A DNA stretch of 64,000 nucleotides from Sesbania bispinosa (GCA_026901365.1 QLOH01000123.1:1426001-1490000); one strand, 5' to 3'; counted from the stretch's first letter, positions 12,028-24,783 are shown. Numbers and translations: made by a program. The notes: a model not told the origin generated them from the letters alone.

Positions 12028-13195
12028 GATGCTATCTTCAGATAAGATTACAAACTATCTAGAAGCAGATAGTAAGCCTAGTGACCTGCATGTATAAACA
12101 TATTTAGAAATTTAGAAATAATCCTAAAACTTCTAAAGCCATCTTTATTCACCCCCATCAAGCCAGGTAAACACCGAATGCACTGTTTCTTTCTTCTACA
12201 GTCTACACTGCCGCAGATCAATTGAAAGCAGCAACAACAAAATCGAATTAAGGTTGGTCAGCTCCAATCAGCATTCAGCAATACTCCAAGAGGAAACATA
12301 TCAAAACAAGCTCATATACAATAATTCCACATACAACTAAATGTAGTACTGGGGGGTACTTGACAGCCTCTAGCAGTATATAGAAACCAATAGCATTGAA
12401 TAATCTCTTGATTCCTTCAACTATACTGGAGCCAACCAATAGACGCTCCAACCTATGTTAGAATCAATAAATTACTCAATTAAATGCATTCCAAATATTG
12501 AAAATATAGTAAATATGTCTTGATTTTATTATCCATGAAGGACGAGCCTACCTTGGCAACACTTTCACTGTTCATAACAGGCTTAAAAACAAATGCATAA
12601 TCTTCAAGAATTATGCAAAAAGAAAATCCCATAAGATGCTTCAAACAACACCAAACAAACACATTATAACACCTACTTATACTAAGAATTAGAACAAGTG
12701 TTAGCGTAATTCAGTAGCACACTCCAAATCCTAAGCGCACAAATACCAAACCTAATTTAACAAAGAAACAAAAAAAAAATATATATATATATATATAATA
12801 AAATTAGGAAACAAGTTAATCAGGCGAGATAACTCATTAATTTCACAGCATATTTTATAGATAATCCTCCATAAACGGTAAGGTTAGTTACAGTTATTGT
12901 TATTGGTGTTTAACAGAAATGCAATGGAGCAAACGTGTGAAAGAAGACTCAGAGCACATGGAGCAAGCAAAAGAAGCAAAACTGTAATATCACACACGTA
13001 ATCAAAGACACAGCAAAAATGTGAAAGAAGTATAGCAGAGAAAATTGATAACAGAACAACGAACTTTCAAGTTGGAGAGAGAGTGCTGGGCGATCCAATT
13101 CCAATTAAAAATATAATAGCAGGCGCGGGTCTTGTTTTCGGAGCTCCGATTCGAACCTCCCCGACCCGGCAGCAGATACAGGATCACAGAGGAAA
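12028..13195 (-). other. 5' UTR and leader intron of the CHYR1-like gene
   Basis: On the minus strand the ATG at 12027 is preceded by an acceptor-like ...atctgaag about 10 nt upstream. A roughly 1-kb AT-rich region containing a (TA)n run (12779-12796) separates it from a GC-richer leader near 13100-13190. I interpret this as a 5' UTR exon plus intron. The exact donor was not resolved. Confidence 0.45.
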
Positions 13196-13216
13196 TAGGA
13201 ACCAGAATCGGAATGG

Positions 13217-13224
13217 TATTTATA
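13217..13224 (-). promoter_or_regulatory. TATA box of the CHYR1-like gene
   Basis: On the minus strand the sequence reads ctctataaatacc. It lies upstream of the GC-richer leader, which places transcription start at about 13190. Confidence 0.55.
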
Positions 13225-13628
13225 GAGCCTCTAGCTTTCCAGAGCCTTCCAAAAACGAACAAACGAAATCATTTGCTGCTGGTAACAGATTTTGTGTCAT
13301 TCCAAAACTGCCCTTTCAATCACAAATATCTGCACGCTATTTTAAAACAGGCACGTCGCAGATTCAGTATCTACGTGTCACCACCATATCTCTTGCTTAG
13401 GACAATATTATTATTAATTTATTGTTTGTATTAGTATTATTATCATATTATGATGTATTGGGTACACCGTCCACAATCACTGCTTCCCCTCACTCTGGCA
13501 TGGTCGGTTTGTCTTTCGCGCTACAAACCAGAAAGATATTTTCAAGTCAGAAACAAACAATAGAAAGTGTTAATCTTCATATGCTTTTTCTCTTGATTAA
13601 TTTCAAAGCTTATCTAAACAATTTTAAT

Positions 13629-15630
13629 TAACAAAATGAAAATGCGGAGAATTTTTATTTTACCATGTGATGAATGGGAATACGTGGCAACGAAATATAT
13701 GCACGGTTGCGTAATTATTTACTACTACTTGTTCTGTTAGTATTAGTTTAATGGATTAATGGAAGCTAAAGTCTGATTGGTGTTTGAGTATTAATTAATA
13801 TAATATAATCAACTTAGTTGCTTTGCTTAGTCAAGCTCTGGGATCTAGCTTGATGATCAGGTGGGGTAGCAGAGTGCCTATCTATGTGACAAGTGGAAAG
13901 TTTTCCTTTATCTGTTCTCAATAATGTGCTTTGTGACAAAGATGGCTTTTATAAATCCAATGATAATTAAAGATAGTCTCAATCGTTGTAAGATTCACTG
14001 AATTTATTAGTGAAAACTGAATAAAACATTTTTAAATGCACGTCCAAATCATAATTTTATAGAGTTAATTTACAATTTGATTTAGCTTACTTTTCTTTTT
14101 TTAGAAATGTTGATACACATATATTCATTAAGAGAGACACTTTGAACTATATTCATCCTATCATGCATTTAATAAATGAAATTCTATAATTATCCATATA
14201 TACAAATAACTTGGGTAACACTACTTAATATCACACATATAATATTAATGAATTAATTATGTCAGATTTTCTAATAGATTTTACTAACTATAATTGTTAA
14301 CAATTCATCTCATCCGTATAATTAATATCACGTAATTAAGTTATTCTAGTTATTACTTCTTGTTAACATGTAAAAGTTGGTTTCAAAAAAATTAATGTAA
14401 AAGTTAACACATTCAGAAATTAATTTATACACAAACATCTCTAACTATTATAATAACACATTATTATTTTTCAAAGACTAAAGTAACTCTAATTTTTTCT
14501 ATACACACCCGGATTTTTACATAATTTTACGTGCTGCTAATTGAATCAAATAGTCAAGTTAGAAGTCCAACTCATACACAACCAGTTTCATTACGGAAAG
14601 CGTATATATAACTAGAGTTTGTTGATTGATTCATTAATTAATAAAAGATAAATACGAGCACATGTTGGTCATACACGAAATGTTGTACGTAAAATTAAGC
14701 AATCAGTTCAATATTATAAAAGATATGGTTTGTCCTCTCACATATTAATCTGCTTTTTTTTTTTTTTTCCTTTCGTTATCTCACTTTCTATAACCATGCA
14801 CTTTTAAAGCATACATCTCGTAAGAAACAATTAATTAACGATATGAAAATGCGTGGAATTTTACCATGTGAGAATACGTGGCAACGAAACATACGAACTT
14901 CTTTGCATAATTATCCTCTTCCATTAACTTTTAGTTTAAAATGGAATCGAAGCTAAATCTAGTTAGATTGAGTATCAATATAACCAACATATATAATGCC
15001 TTATCTAGCTTGATAAGGAAGGAAGCAAAAATGGCTAACTATATGCCAAGTGGAAAGTTTTAGTTTATCATGTTCTCAATAATGCGTTTTTTCGACAAAG
15101 ATGGCTTTTATAAACCGATTAAAAATAAACTGTCAATCATTGTTAGAATCATCGAACATGTTAGCGAATACCGAATAGAACATTTGTAAACATAAGTCAA
15201 ATCAGTTTTATTTACACGATCAAACTGTTGGACGCAACAGTACTTAACTATGGAATAGCTAGTTGGCTATGAAATTACGATGGATTAACTATAAAATATG
15301 TTGCTATTTCATAGTTAGTTCATAGTAATTTGTAGCTAACTGGGTAAATACCATGATTTTTCTTCCAACTAGCCAACGGATTGTTTGATAACAAATTCCT
15401 AGCTATTCCATAATTAAGTGTTAGTGCACTTTCTATAATAATACACCCTAGACAAAGTCCACATTGTTACATAATTCAACATGCTGGTGATTAGATCAAC
15501 ATTCCACAAGTACATAATTGGTCTGTTAGAAGATCAACTAATACACAGTTTCATTACGGAAAATATAAATTATATGGAACTAAAGTTTGTTGATTGACTG
15601 ATTAATTAATTTTTAAAATATTAACATGAT
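13629..15630. repeat. Diverged tandem duplication, about 1.0-1.2 kb unit
   Basis: Two stretches share the same ordered blocks. gaaaatgcg(t)ggaatttt...ccatgtg...gaatacgtggcaacgaaa occurs at about 13637-13700 and 14844-14890. agtggaaagtttt...gttctcaataatg occurs at about 13891-13928 and 15049-15085. agtttcattacggaaa...agtttgttgattga occurs at about 14585-14630 and 15548-15600. No coding potential is seen in either copy. The similarity is patchy, so the duplication is old. Confidence 0.6.
15243..15420. mobile_element. Foldback (hairpin) element inside the second duplicate copy
   Basis: The outer arms are cttaactatggaatagctag (about 15243) and, inverted, cttaattatggaatagctag (about 15420). A second inner pair is aaattacgatggattaactat against aaattactatgaactaactat. 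The roughly 180-bp near-complete palindrome is absent from the partner copy at 14.3 kb, as expected of a MITE insertion. Confidence 0.55.
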
Positions 15631-15966
15631 TATTTATTTGGAACACAAGAATGTCTTAGTTTAGGTTCGCGTCAAATTTATCACAATGTTTAACCATTAT
15701 TTTTATCTCGAGATACAATAACTTGGGTATCCTGGGAAAACCTTGAAAACTTTCAAGTCTTGCTTGCTCATTGAATCGTGCTAGTGATACTTGTCTCTTA
15801 GCCATAACCAAAAAAATATTACGTAATCAATTATGTGGGGGTCTGATATATTATTATTCTGGACACGTCCATTACTTGGAGCTACGAGATATCATAGAAA
15901 AATTATTGGTCTGCGTGATGTGCAGTGATGTGCAATAATGCCTCATCTTTTATCAGATGTACTTTA

Positions 15967-16085
15967 AGTGTGTTTGGTTTAGAGTTGAAACGGGACAAAC
16001 TCAAATTTGAATTTCTCAACGCAATTATTTCTAACATTAGAAATGTGAGTTTACTACGTTTCAACGCTAAACCAAACATGCTCTG
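15967..16085. mobile_element. MITE family C, best preserved copy
   Basis: The ends are gtgtttggtttagagttgaaacg and, inverted, gcatgtttggtttagcgttgaaacg. The whole 119 bp is a near palindrome centred on aattatttctaacatt. There is no coding. Confidence 0.65.
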
Positions 16086-16845
16086 ACATGTCTAACCCAA
16101 ATGAGCACTACCTCTTGGGTAGAAATAAAGAAATGTAGTGTCCTTGAACTTTCAAGTTTCAACCTATCTAAGCTATACAAGTGATTGATACCTCAAATAG
16201 CTCTTGTTTTCTGAGATAGCAATAGCTCTTCTGATGATGCTCTTGTTGAACTTGAGGAGGGTGGATTAGCTCATTGCCTACGCACACATCTTTGCTAACA
16301 TTACTTTGTACCTTTTATCATGTGGCATCCCACAAAAACAATCTATCATCAGATCAGAGCATCCTACACCAAGAGACACACACCATAACTGAAATGACGG
16401 GATGCCTGGGAACCACATGAATATCTCCTCCTTCAATAATCACGTAGGCACATAAACAAATCCACAAATATTGTATGGTGGGAATCAAATATGAAAATGA
16501 AAATGCCAATTCAATTGTTGGTTCACATCAGTCTATTGCACAAGTTGTCCAGTTCAATATGGCTCCATGCAGGTGTGCAATGCAACCCCCACATAATTGG
16601 CATTTTCAGCACAAATGCGAAAGGCAAAGATTTCCTGAATGATAGATAAGAAGACAACTAGGTAAATTTCAAAGAAACTTCAAGCTTAGAGAAAAATGCA
16701 CCTAGTCATAGAATAATAGATCATTACCTTGTGTAAGGTATGCTGATACAAAAACGGTAGATCAAAATCTCAATCAGTAATCACTGCAGCCAGAAGATCA
16801 TGGTCATTACAGGAACACTGGCAAGGAAACATATACTAAATGATA
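16086..16845. other. Intergenic, no gene seen
   Basis: Mixed-composition sequence without an ORF or domain I can support. Phrases such as ctcttgttgaacttgaggagggtgg suggest an eroded retroelement or gene relic, but I cannot place it. Confidence 0.35.
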
Positions 16846-17125
16846 CTACCTCCGGTGCTATATATATAAGAAATATTGGACTAAAATCATCAAGATCAAA
16901 TAAATGTATTGGAATTTGTCTGTGGTAATTAATAGTGCCATAAATTTATTTTTTTTCAAAAATACCCTTAGTATTAAATGAGTGAATGAGTGGGTATCAC
17001 TTTAACTACTCACAATAAATTAGGGGTATATAAGGTATTTAGCAATTAATACAACTAAAAATAATATTATGTTTATAAGACAAAAAAAAATCATTTTTAT
17101 TTCTTATATTTAGAACCGGAGGCGG
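16846..17125. mobile_element. Stowaway MITE with TA target duplication
   Basis: The left end is ctacctccggt and the right end accggaggcgg, flanked by TA on both sides. The inner ends match as well (tatataagaaat / atttcttata). About 280 bp, AT-rich and non-coding: this is textbook Stowaway (Tc1/mariner). Confidence 0.85.
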
Positions 17126-17648
17126 TATTAAGCAAAGCATCAAGATGGATTTGTTATATTAGATCATTTGAGAAATATTTCCTTACACTAACTGCATGGT
17201 GTTTTGATCTATATAACACCTTAAATTCTCAATGCATGTTATGTACCTCAACATGATAACAGCCTCAAATACTCAAATTAATATGCTGTGGAGAAGCCAC
17301 CTCGAATCTCAAATAGCCTCACAAATAACCATAGGTCAAACTCCACCTACACTGTATTTGGAAGGTCAAGAACCTTTTAGCTTACTTGAAAAGAATCAAA
17401 GCATAAGGGGAAAAAAAATAGACAATGGCATGTGAATAAAGGTACAGGATTATAGGTAGCATTTCAAGAGAATTACTTCTGCAAGCAGTGTGTTGCGGTT
17501 GAATAAACTGAATAATTGTGGACCCTTCTTAAAAGCAAAAATATATCCTTTCTAATTCTTGCAATTGACTGCTCATTGCTCAAGGGAAGTAGTCTCAACT
17601 GGATAAGCACTAAAATGAGCTTTAACCCAAACATAGTCAAAAGGCCAG

Positions 17649-20600
17649 TCAATGGAAGCGCTGAAAAAACAGAGGATTTTCAGCCATTTGAGAACTCAAA
17701 TCAGGGGCTATAGGCTGGAGCAATCCACTATTTGACAAGTCTTCTAGGGCCTTAATGTCTTGTTGCAAACGAGCCACATGTAGAATGGTATGATCAAGAA
17801 CTAAAGGATCATCTGGAGGATTATGGAGAAGGGTGAGCAAAGACTGCTTGTAAACTTGAGCAGACAATAATGGTCTTGCAACCTGCCGACTTCTACAGAA
17901 AGTTGCCACCTTGATGACATGTTTACAGAGGTTTCCCAGCCTAGACCAGGAACAATCACAAAGTGAAAATTCTGAACCAGGATTCCATACTGTATAAACC
18001 AAGCTTCTGTCAGTCTGAGATAAAACTTTGGCAAGATGGAGATTTTGCTCATCTAGTATCACATCAACATCTGGAATATGAAGAGCATGATACCAAGCAT
18101 TAGCGGAGAAAGAATTGGCTCGTAGATGCTCAAAATACCCAGTCTCTAAACTGTACTGATCTATCCAGTATAACGAGTGAAATTCAGTAGTTAAAGTGTG
18201 GATTAACCAGTCAACTCTTGACCAGAAATTAGCATAATTTTCCTTCAAAAGTGTCGATTTTAATTTTAGGTGATAAGATTCTATTGCAGCATGTGGCTCA
18301 GGAGTTGTCACAGGGAGTGATTTTATTCCATTAATCCACACATCTGCATGAGAAAGTGTAGTAATATTATTATTCAAGAAATAGAAGTAATGCTGAGGAT
18401 GTTCTAATGATTGGATACTCCAGTAATTATGATGAAAACACTTAAGATGAACAATAGGATTGCTGAATTGCTTGAGGAAAATACCTCAGCAGCTGAGTAT
18501 TATATATACATGGTGTACATCCACTAATAAAGGAAATAGGAAATATAATATGTAGTATGTACAAAATAAGGAAACATCGATCTGTATAAAATAAGGAAAT
18601 ACATCTATACAAATCAGCACCTAATACAATTTCCTAATTTCCCTAAATACAGTTTCCTAATTTCCCAAAATAGGAGATATTCCCTAACAAAAACAATTAG
18701 CTTATTGTAGAAATGCAAGTGTGACTGTTACCATGCAAAACTTAAGGCACTTGTCTAGAGGTGGGACAGAGAATCAAACAAATTTGGAAATAAATTTTGA
18801 ATCACGGAGCGTTCAGACAAAAAATTGATTATAATGTCAAGGCTACTAAAGCAAGAGCAGACATTTCTTCAATGGAAATAAAGTTAATCATCACTTAGGA
18901 AATACCTATAACAGCTAGCCAATGACTCTTGAAATAGTCCATGAAGGCACACTGGTCAACAAAAATCTGCATAAACTCTTCAACTGCATCCATAGCACTT
19001 GGTCCACACCTTGAAGAGTACAAAATCCATCCCAAGTGCCTAAACATCTCACGTTGCACCTCAAAGTTGCAACATTTCTTGATAAGCTTTTTTATCCATG
19101 CACGGCGAACATGCCAAGCGCACAACTGGATGCGACACTGGAAGGCCTCTCTGCAACAAACAAGATCTCACTCCATTTGCCATTAAAGTCGATTATACTA
19201 AAAATAAAAAGAAGCATTATGAAACTTAAAAAAAAAACACTAGTTTCTTTATACCTTATGATAGAATAGTCAAAAGATGGATCATCCAACAAAATAGCAT
19301 TAGGCCTCCATCTGGGATCCTTGGTTCGTAATCTTTCAGATAGCAATACAATCCATTTATGAATATCTTTACCAACAAAAGATGAGGTGATGATCCAAGC
19401 AACTGGAATTGCATTTTGAGATGAATCGAAAACAAGTAAAGAACATACGGGATACTGTCAGGGACAAGAAAGGAAAAAATATAAGACATTCTAAAACCCT
19501 GCAACATTTTGCTTAAATAATTGATTTTTAATCATAAACAAAAAGAGGCTTATCTATTATTCATGATTATGTTAAAAAAAACTGGCTAATTGCTAATGAT
19601 CAACTTCAAGACAACTTCTAGATGTACAAAATATGCTGCTTCTAAACACATTTTTTCCCATTCAAATTCATCACAATCAAGCTAAAATTTATACCCTCTG
19701 GTCTCTGACAAGTCCTGACTTCAAGTGTGACCAACTTAATAATAAATTAAAAACAAATAGTTTCCTTGTTTGAACTGGTAAATGTGTAATACCTTCAGCT
19801 TTTTCAAGCCAAATGTTGAATGAAAAGAAATGAAACTGTTACTTCCATAACGAAGCATTTGTTGCAGCTGCCAATCTGTCTGTATACCCAAAACAAGAGA
19901 TTCTGAACCTGAGTTATCTTGGAAATAGAAAACATGCTTCTGATGGCGCTGAACCCATATCTTTACATTGCATTCATCATTTCCCTGTAGCTCAAGTGAA
20001 GAATTACGAATAATCCTTTCCATGTTGCGCACATCATTTCGAGTGAGAAAATCATCACGGTTTTGAGGTCCACCTTGCTTCTGCATCACCTCTGCATGGT
20101 GCTGTATTATATTGTCCAAAGATATTCCAACATAAAGCATAGACATAACTTTCTGCCGTAACTCATCTGAAATTCGTGGAGCATACATAGCTCTTGTCCC
20201 TACTGCATCCCTGTCAAGCATTCCATGACAAGGTACCCCTGATTTATCTACATGCCTTCTTTGATTATATATGATTAGCGCAAGATGGGGTCGGGTGTAT
20301 AGTCTTTTTACAGTGAAATGGCATAGGCAGCCTCTCATCATGTGCCGCCTCCCCGGCCTGCTCCCCTTTCCTGAAGCAGGTTTGGTGCTTGTGCCATCTC
20401 CTATACCAGAATCACTCTCTCGGTAGTCTTCAGGACCATATGAACACCAATATCTAAATATCAATGTATAATTTTATATTATCAATTAGATGAATCTTTT
20501 CAGATTTCAAGACAAGAAAGACCAAGCATATTTTTTAACACTAGTTAGTAAACCATAACCACCTACTATCAAACAAAATATAATTAAAAGATAACTTACA

Positions 20601-20871
20601 GTGTGTATTCAAGATAGCCATCAACCCTTGGTTTTGCTATGCTCCCTATAGGTCTCTTTCTTCTTGATTCTACACGGAAGCTAGCAGGGCATTCTGGATT
20701 GGAAGATTCCCCTTTTACAAAATCATCAACTCTGGCAAAAGGAATCAAAGCAATATCATCACCGCCTTGGCGACCACCTTCTAATTTTACCCAATTTATA
20801 TGAGCAGCAGAAAACTCAGGACAAGGAGGGTCTTGCACAGGAAGGTTTAGAATGTCATCCATTCTCGGCAT
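17649..20871 (-). CDS. SWIM zinc-finger protein with MULE-transposase-derived core
   Basis: Five coding exons on the minus strand: 20871-20600, 20453-19793, 19454-19255, 19150-18906, 18343-17649. All introns are GT-AG. They sum to 2073 nt, giving 690 aa plus stop, with no break. The N-terminus (MPRMDDILNLPVQDPPC) is the start of a plant protein family annotated as SWIM zinc-finger proteins. Residues about 298-395 match the MULE/FAR1-type transposase core (STFGLKKLKYPV, LLDDPSFDY at 366-374, CAWHVRRAW at 388-396). A SWIM finger, CDC...CKH, lies at 588-601. The position expected for the first catalytic Asp reads FHSTFG, so the protein is probably a domesticated, non-catalytic derivative that binds nucleic acid or protein in the nucleus. 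The exact role is unknown. The ATG lies directly at the start of exon 2 of the transcript. Confidence 0.9.
18440..18689 (-). mobile_element. Candidate solo LTR in the last intron of the SWIM gene
   Basis: Read on the minus strand it begins TGTTAGGGAATATC, a typical plant LTR 5' end. It carries repeated ggaaattaggaaa motifs and ends near tcatcttaagt. Both sides carry aaaac (18435-18439 and 18690-18694), a possible 5-bp target duplication. The 3' end lacks the usual CA, so the boundary is uncertain. It lies wholly in the intron 18344-18905 and does not disturb the frame. Confidence 0.5.
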
Positions 20872-21240
20872 CTACAATTTACAAACAAAAATAACATACA
20901 TACATCTTAATTTATCACCTTGTGTACTACAATTCTCAAATAAGGCATATGCAATGCAAAGTGAGACCTCAAAGTTTAAAGTTTCAAGCCAAAACAAGAC
21001 CTAGTGCCTACCATTCTTGTTCTTATCTTGCCTCACATTTTCATCATACACATTTTTTAAAAAATTAAAACGGGTGAATTCATGTAACACTGCAAGTTGA
21101 ACAAATTTCAAAGTTTACCTTGGTTGCATTCGCCTCGGTGACGAGGTTGCACCGTTTTCAGATTAACAAGAAGAAGAACTCGCAGAGAGTGACAGATAGA
21201 GTGTGTGTATTGTGGATGACACCAAAAACCAAACACAAAA
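20872..21240 (-). promoter_or_regulatory. 5' UTR exon of the SWIM gene with an overlapping uORF
   Basis: On the minus strand a leader exon ends ATGCAACCAAG|gtaaac at 21120. The intron ends ...attgtag, followed at once by the main ATG (20871). After splicing, the leader ATG (21130) opens an 11-codon uORF that crosses the junction and stops just past, and out of frame with, the main start. A TATA-like tatata at 21257-21262 places transcription start near 21230. Confidence 0.55.
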
Positions 21241-21256
21241 GAACAAGAATCACCGC

Positions 21257-21262
21257 TATATA
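21257..21262 (-). promoter_or_regulatory. TATA box of the SWIM gene
   Basis: The minus strand reads gagtatatagcgg, about 30 nt upstream of the presumed leader exon. Confidence 0.45.
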
Positions 21263-21399
21263 CTCTCTTCTTCTCCCAGCTGATATGGGCTTGCTAAGCC
21301 CATCTTACGGCCCAGGAAAGGCTTCAATTTGTCAGTTTCATTTTTTTCAAAATAAAAAAAAGCTTTTGTCCAAAAAAAATAAAAAATAAAGCTTTCTAT

Positions 21400-24009
21400 A
21401 AGAAAAATACTAACAACATATTCTTTAAAAACAGGGATTTATCTTGTTGTGACGATGGTGATAAATATGAATATTTATAAATATAGTAATATATTAATTT
21501 AAAATATTTAAAAATTATTAATTTAATTTAATAAAAATTATTTTATTAATAACAAAAACAAATAAAGAAAAAGATGTATATTGAAGAAAATATGTAATTT
21601 TAGAGTTGTAATGAGGTTGAGTTGAGTTAAATTTTAGGAAAAAAAGTTCAGGCTAATTAAAATGTAATGATTCGATTAAAGTTGGTTTTGGAAATTTTAA
21701 AAGAAAACCAAACTAATAGAACCCAATTAAAATTAAGTTTTTTTGTCTTTCACCGGGAATCCTTCCTAAGCATAATTGTAGGTTTAACCCTTAGGTTGGG
21801 ATGGTGGTTGGATAAAACCCTTCTAAGAGTAGCGATTTCATAATTCAAACCCCTGAACTTGAAAATAAAATCTATCAAGGGTCATAGTTCACTTCCGCTC
21901 CGACCAACCACTATTTGGTTTGTTTGACTGGTCAAAATTAGGTTTCTTTGACCTAAGTTTTCATATTGTCATAATTTTTAAATTGATTTTTTTAAAATGA
22001 AAAAATAAAATAAAATAAAATATAAACATTGGAAACCAAACATGTAGATATAGTTCCTTCATTAAGCCAAACCTCCTACATTTATCTAAACCCTACATTG
22101 TTTACTCCAATACTTAGCATGTTGGGTTTGCAAACTAGCTTAAATATAATTTAGTTTCATTTCATAGTCAAGGTTACCGAGCAATTAGTAATGGTCAACA
22201 ACAATACAGAGACTAAGAAAAGAAACATTAAACACAAATCGGGCATAGTGTCTACGAGAAAACAAACAGAATGACCAGAAAATAGTAACACCTAATAGAT
22301 AAAAAACAACAAGTTGGATTAGTTATAATTCATGACAACCGACAATAAACTACCGTGCTAGTTGAAATCAACAACAATTGATGGAGAATAGCAACAATGA
22401 GATACAAGGAGGAGGGTGTGAAGGATGCTAGGTGAGCTAAAATTTAAATATGAAGAGTAAAATCAAAATGGGAAAATATTGTCAATTTTGATTTAAAAAG
22501 CGTTAAACATATTTATACCTTGCACCTTGGTAGTTGGGTTCAATTGAGATTCAATAGTTTTAAGATTCACAAAGTTTGAACCAATGAAGATAATGTCCCT
22601 CTTTTCTAACACAAACTTGACCTAATGGTTTGATTCAATGCAAATTTTTGTGCTTGATTCAACTTGGGCTGATGGAGTTTGTGTGACAACCCTTACCAAC
22701 TAGTGTTATATGAGTTAGTAGGTCATTGATTTCACCAATGAATTATTAGTTGACACATACTTTATTAAGTTCAAATTATAAATAAACAATACAAGTTATA
22801 ATTACAAATTCAAAATATAATTAACAATAAAGGTTTGTTATACAAAATCACAATTATAACTAGAAGGATACAATGCATAATATAAATATACTAAAAATAG
22901 TTTAAAAATGTGTCAAATTCGAATCCACTTTCTTTATCAACTAAACTTAAAAATTATCCTTTTTATGTCATTTGAATTATTTTGCTCGCCTTTTACTTTT
23001 TTTAACTTTGAGACTTTTTTTTCTTTTCATTAAAGGTAGAACACTTTTTTATAAATATATAACTCAAACAAGTCAACCCAATTTTTAAATTTAGTCATCT
23101 CAATCGAATTTCAGATAATTGAAAAAAAATCAATAAGTCAAATTAGCTTATACTAAATTCTTTTTTTTTTGGTGAACAGCTTATACTAATTCTTAAACAT
23201 AATTAATTTTTGACGTCTTATTCAGATTGATTACTTAACCGATTCGTTGGTCAAGTCAAATTTGTGAAGTTTTATAACTATGATACCCGGCCACTAGACC
23301 CCTTACAAATAAAAATTTATATCGATGATTCTTAAAAATTAACATTTAAATTCAGAATTTAATAAATATATATTGTCATCAAATGATATGTTACTTTGTT
23401 ACCAAAAAAAAATGTTACTACATTATTTATTGGATTTGATAACACATAAAATGTTATACTTATTAATGATGTGTTGACACATCATTAAATATCATATTAA
23501 TTAAACTCTTAAATTTATTATATAGAATTGATTAATATTTTATTAAGTGGCTTAACGCATTACTAAAATATAAATCCCCCGATTGGATAGAAAGCTAAAT
23601 ATTAAATGAATTGTGACTTTATAACTAGAGTCTAATTTAACCATTTCAATCATCACCCAAAAAAATGAATTGTCGTAAAGTAGTTGGAACGGCTTTCTTA
23701 ATATATTTTTTTCAGAGATAAAGTAGTTGAAATTGAAAGGTAAAAGGCCACTGGTAAACAACCTGGGCGTTACGCGGCGAAAACACCGCAACTTTTTGCC
23801 TCAGTAATAAGATCAAGGAGTGGAGTATTGATTTGTTTAAAAAAAAATGTTTACTATAGCACATGGAGAATTGAACCACCTGTTACCTGTGGAACATTTT
23901 TAATGTTTTACGTAGCTTAGAATTTAATTGTTATTCAGGATGAAATTTTTTTACATAAAAAAATATTGTATTAATGTCTCGTACAATAAATTTGATTGTA
24001 TTAAACAAT
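21400..24009. other. AT-rich intergenic DNA, no gene seen
   Basis: No ORF above background and no domain. At about 21770-21880 a stretch with tttaacccttaggttggg and attcaaacccctgaac looks like a tRNA-related SINE remnant, but no boxes are clear enough to call. The rest is low-complexity AT. Confidence 0.45.
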
Positions 24010-24018
24010 AACATGAAT

Positions 24019-24291
24019 GGAGTAAATTAACACTTTCGTTCTCAATTTTTACAGCATTTTGTAATTTTGTTCCTAATTTTTTTAAAATAGCATTTTAGTT
24101 CCTAACTTTATTAAAAACATGCACAGTCCCTAAAACTGCATGTTTTTAATAAAGTCAGAGACTAAAGTACATGTTTTTAATAAAGTTAATAACTAAAGTG
24201 CATGTTGCAGGGACTAAAGTGTTATTTTGAGCAAATTAGAAACAAATTACAAGACGTTGTAGAAGTCGAGGACGAAAATGCTAATTTACTC
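24019..24291. mobile_element. Mutator-like MITE with 9-bp target duplication
   Basis: The ends ggagtaaattaacactttcgt and, inverted, gagtaaattagcattttcgtc enclose a foldback with inner repeats acatgttt(tt)aataaagt. Both flanks carry aacatgaat exactly (24010-24018 and 24292-24300), the 9-bp duplication typical of Mutator. 273 bp, non-coding. Confidence 0.8.
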
Positions 24292-24783
24292 AACATGAAT
24301 TATTAAATCATTAATTTATAAATATGCGATAATTCATCATTGAACACATAAATTATGTGAAACTGTGAATAATCTAATTAATAATATCTATTCCATATTA
24401 GACCCATTTAACTTTAAAATAAAGCCAAGAACAATTTATTTAAGTTTCATAACTAATTTATTTAAGAAATCAATTAACTAATTAAAACCAAGAGCGATTT
24501 ATCTGAAGTTCGTAGCCAACTTGTTAAGAAAGTAGTATAGATAGACTTGGTTAAAATAAAAATAAAATTTCATATTCGATTTAATAAAAAAAATTAAAGT
24601 AATATAAATAAGTAGGATAAAGAGCTTATAAAAAAATAGGATAAAAGGAAAAAAAAACAAAGCATTTCAGCAGGGAATGGGCATGGCAATAGGGTGAGAC
24701 ATGTTTTGCTTTCCCAGTCCCCGCCCCGTAAAAGTTGGGGCGGGTTCGAATTCGGGTTTTAAAAATGGAAAATATGAAATTAT

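Noticed and set aside
13083..13434. Two overlapping ORFs of about 100 codons on +
   Set aside because: They lie over the leader and promoter of the minus-strand CHYR1-like gene and have no domain.
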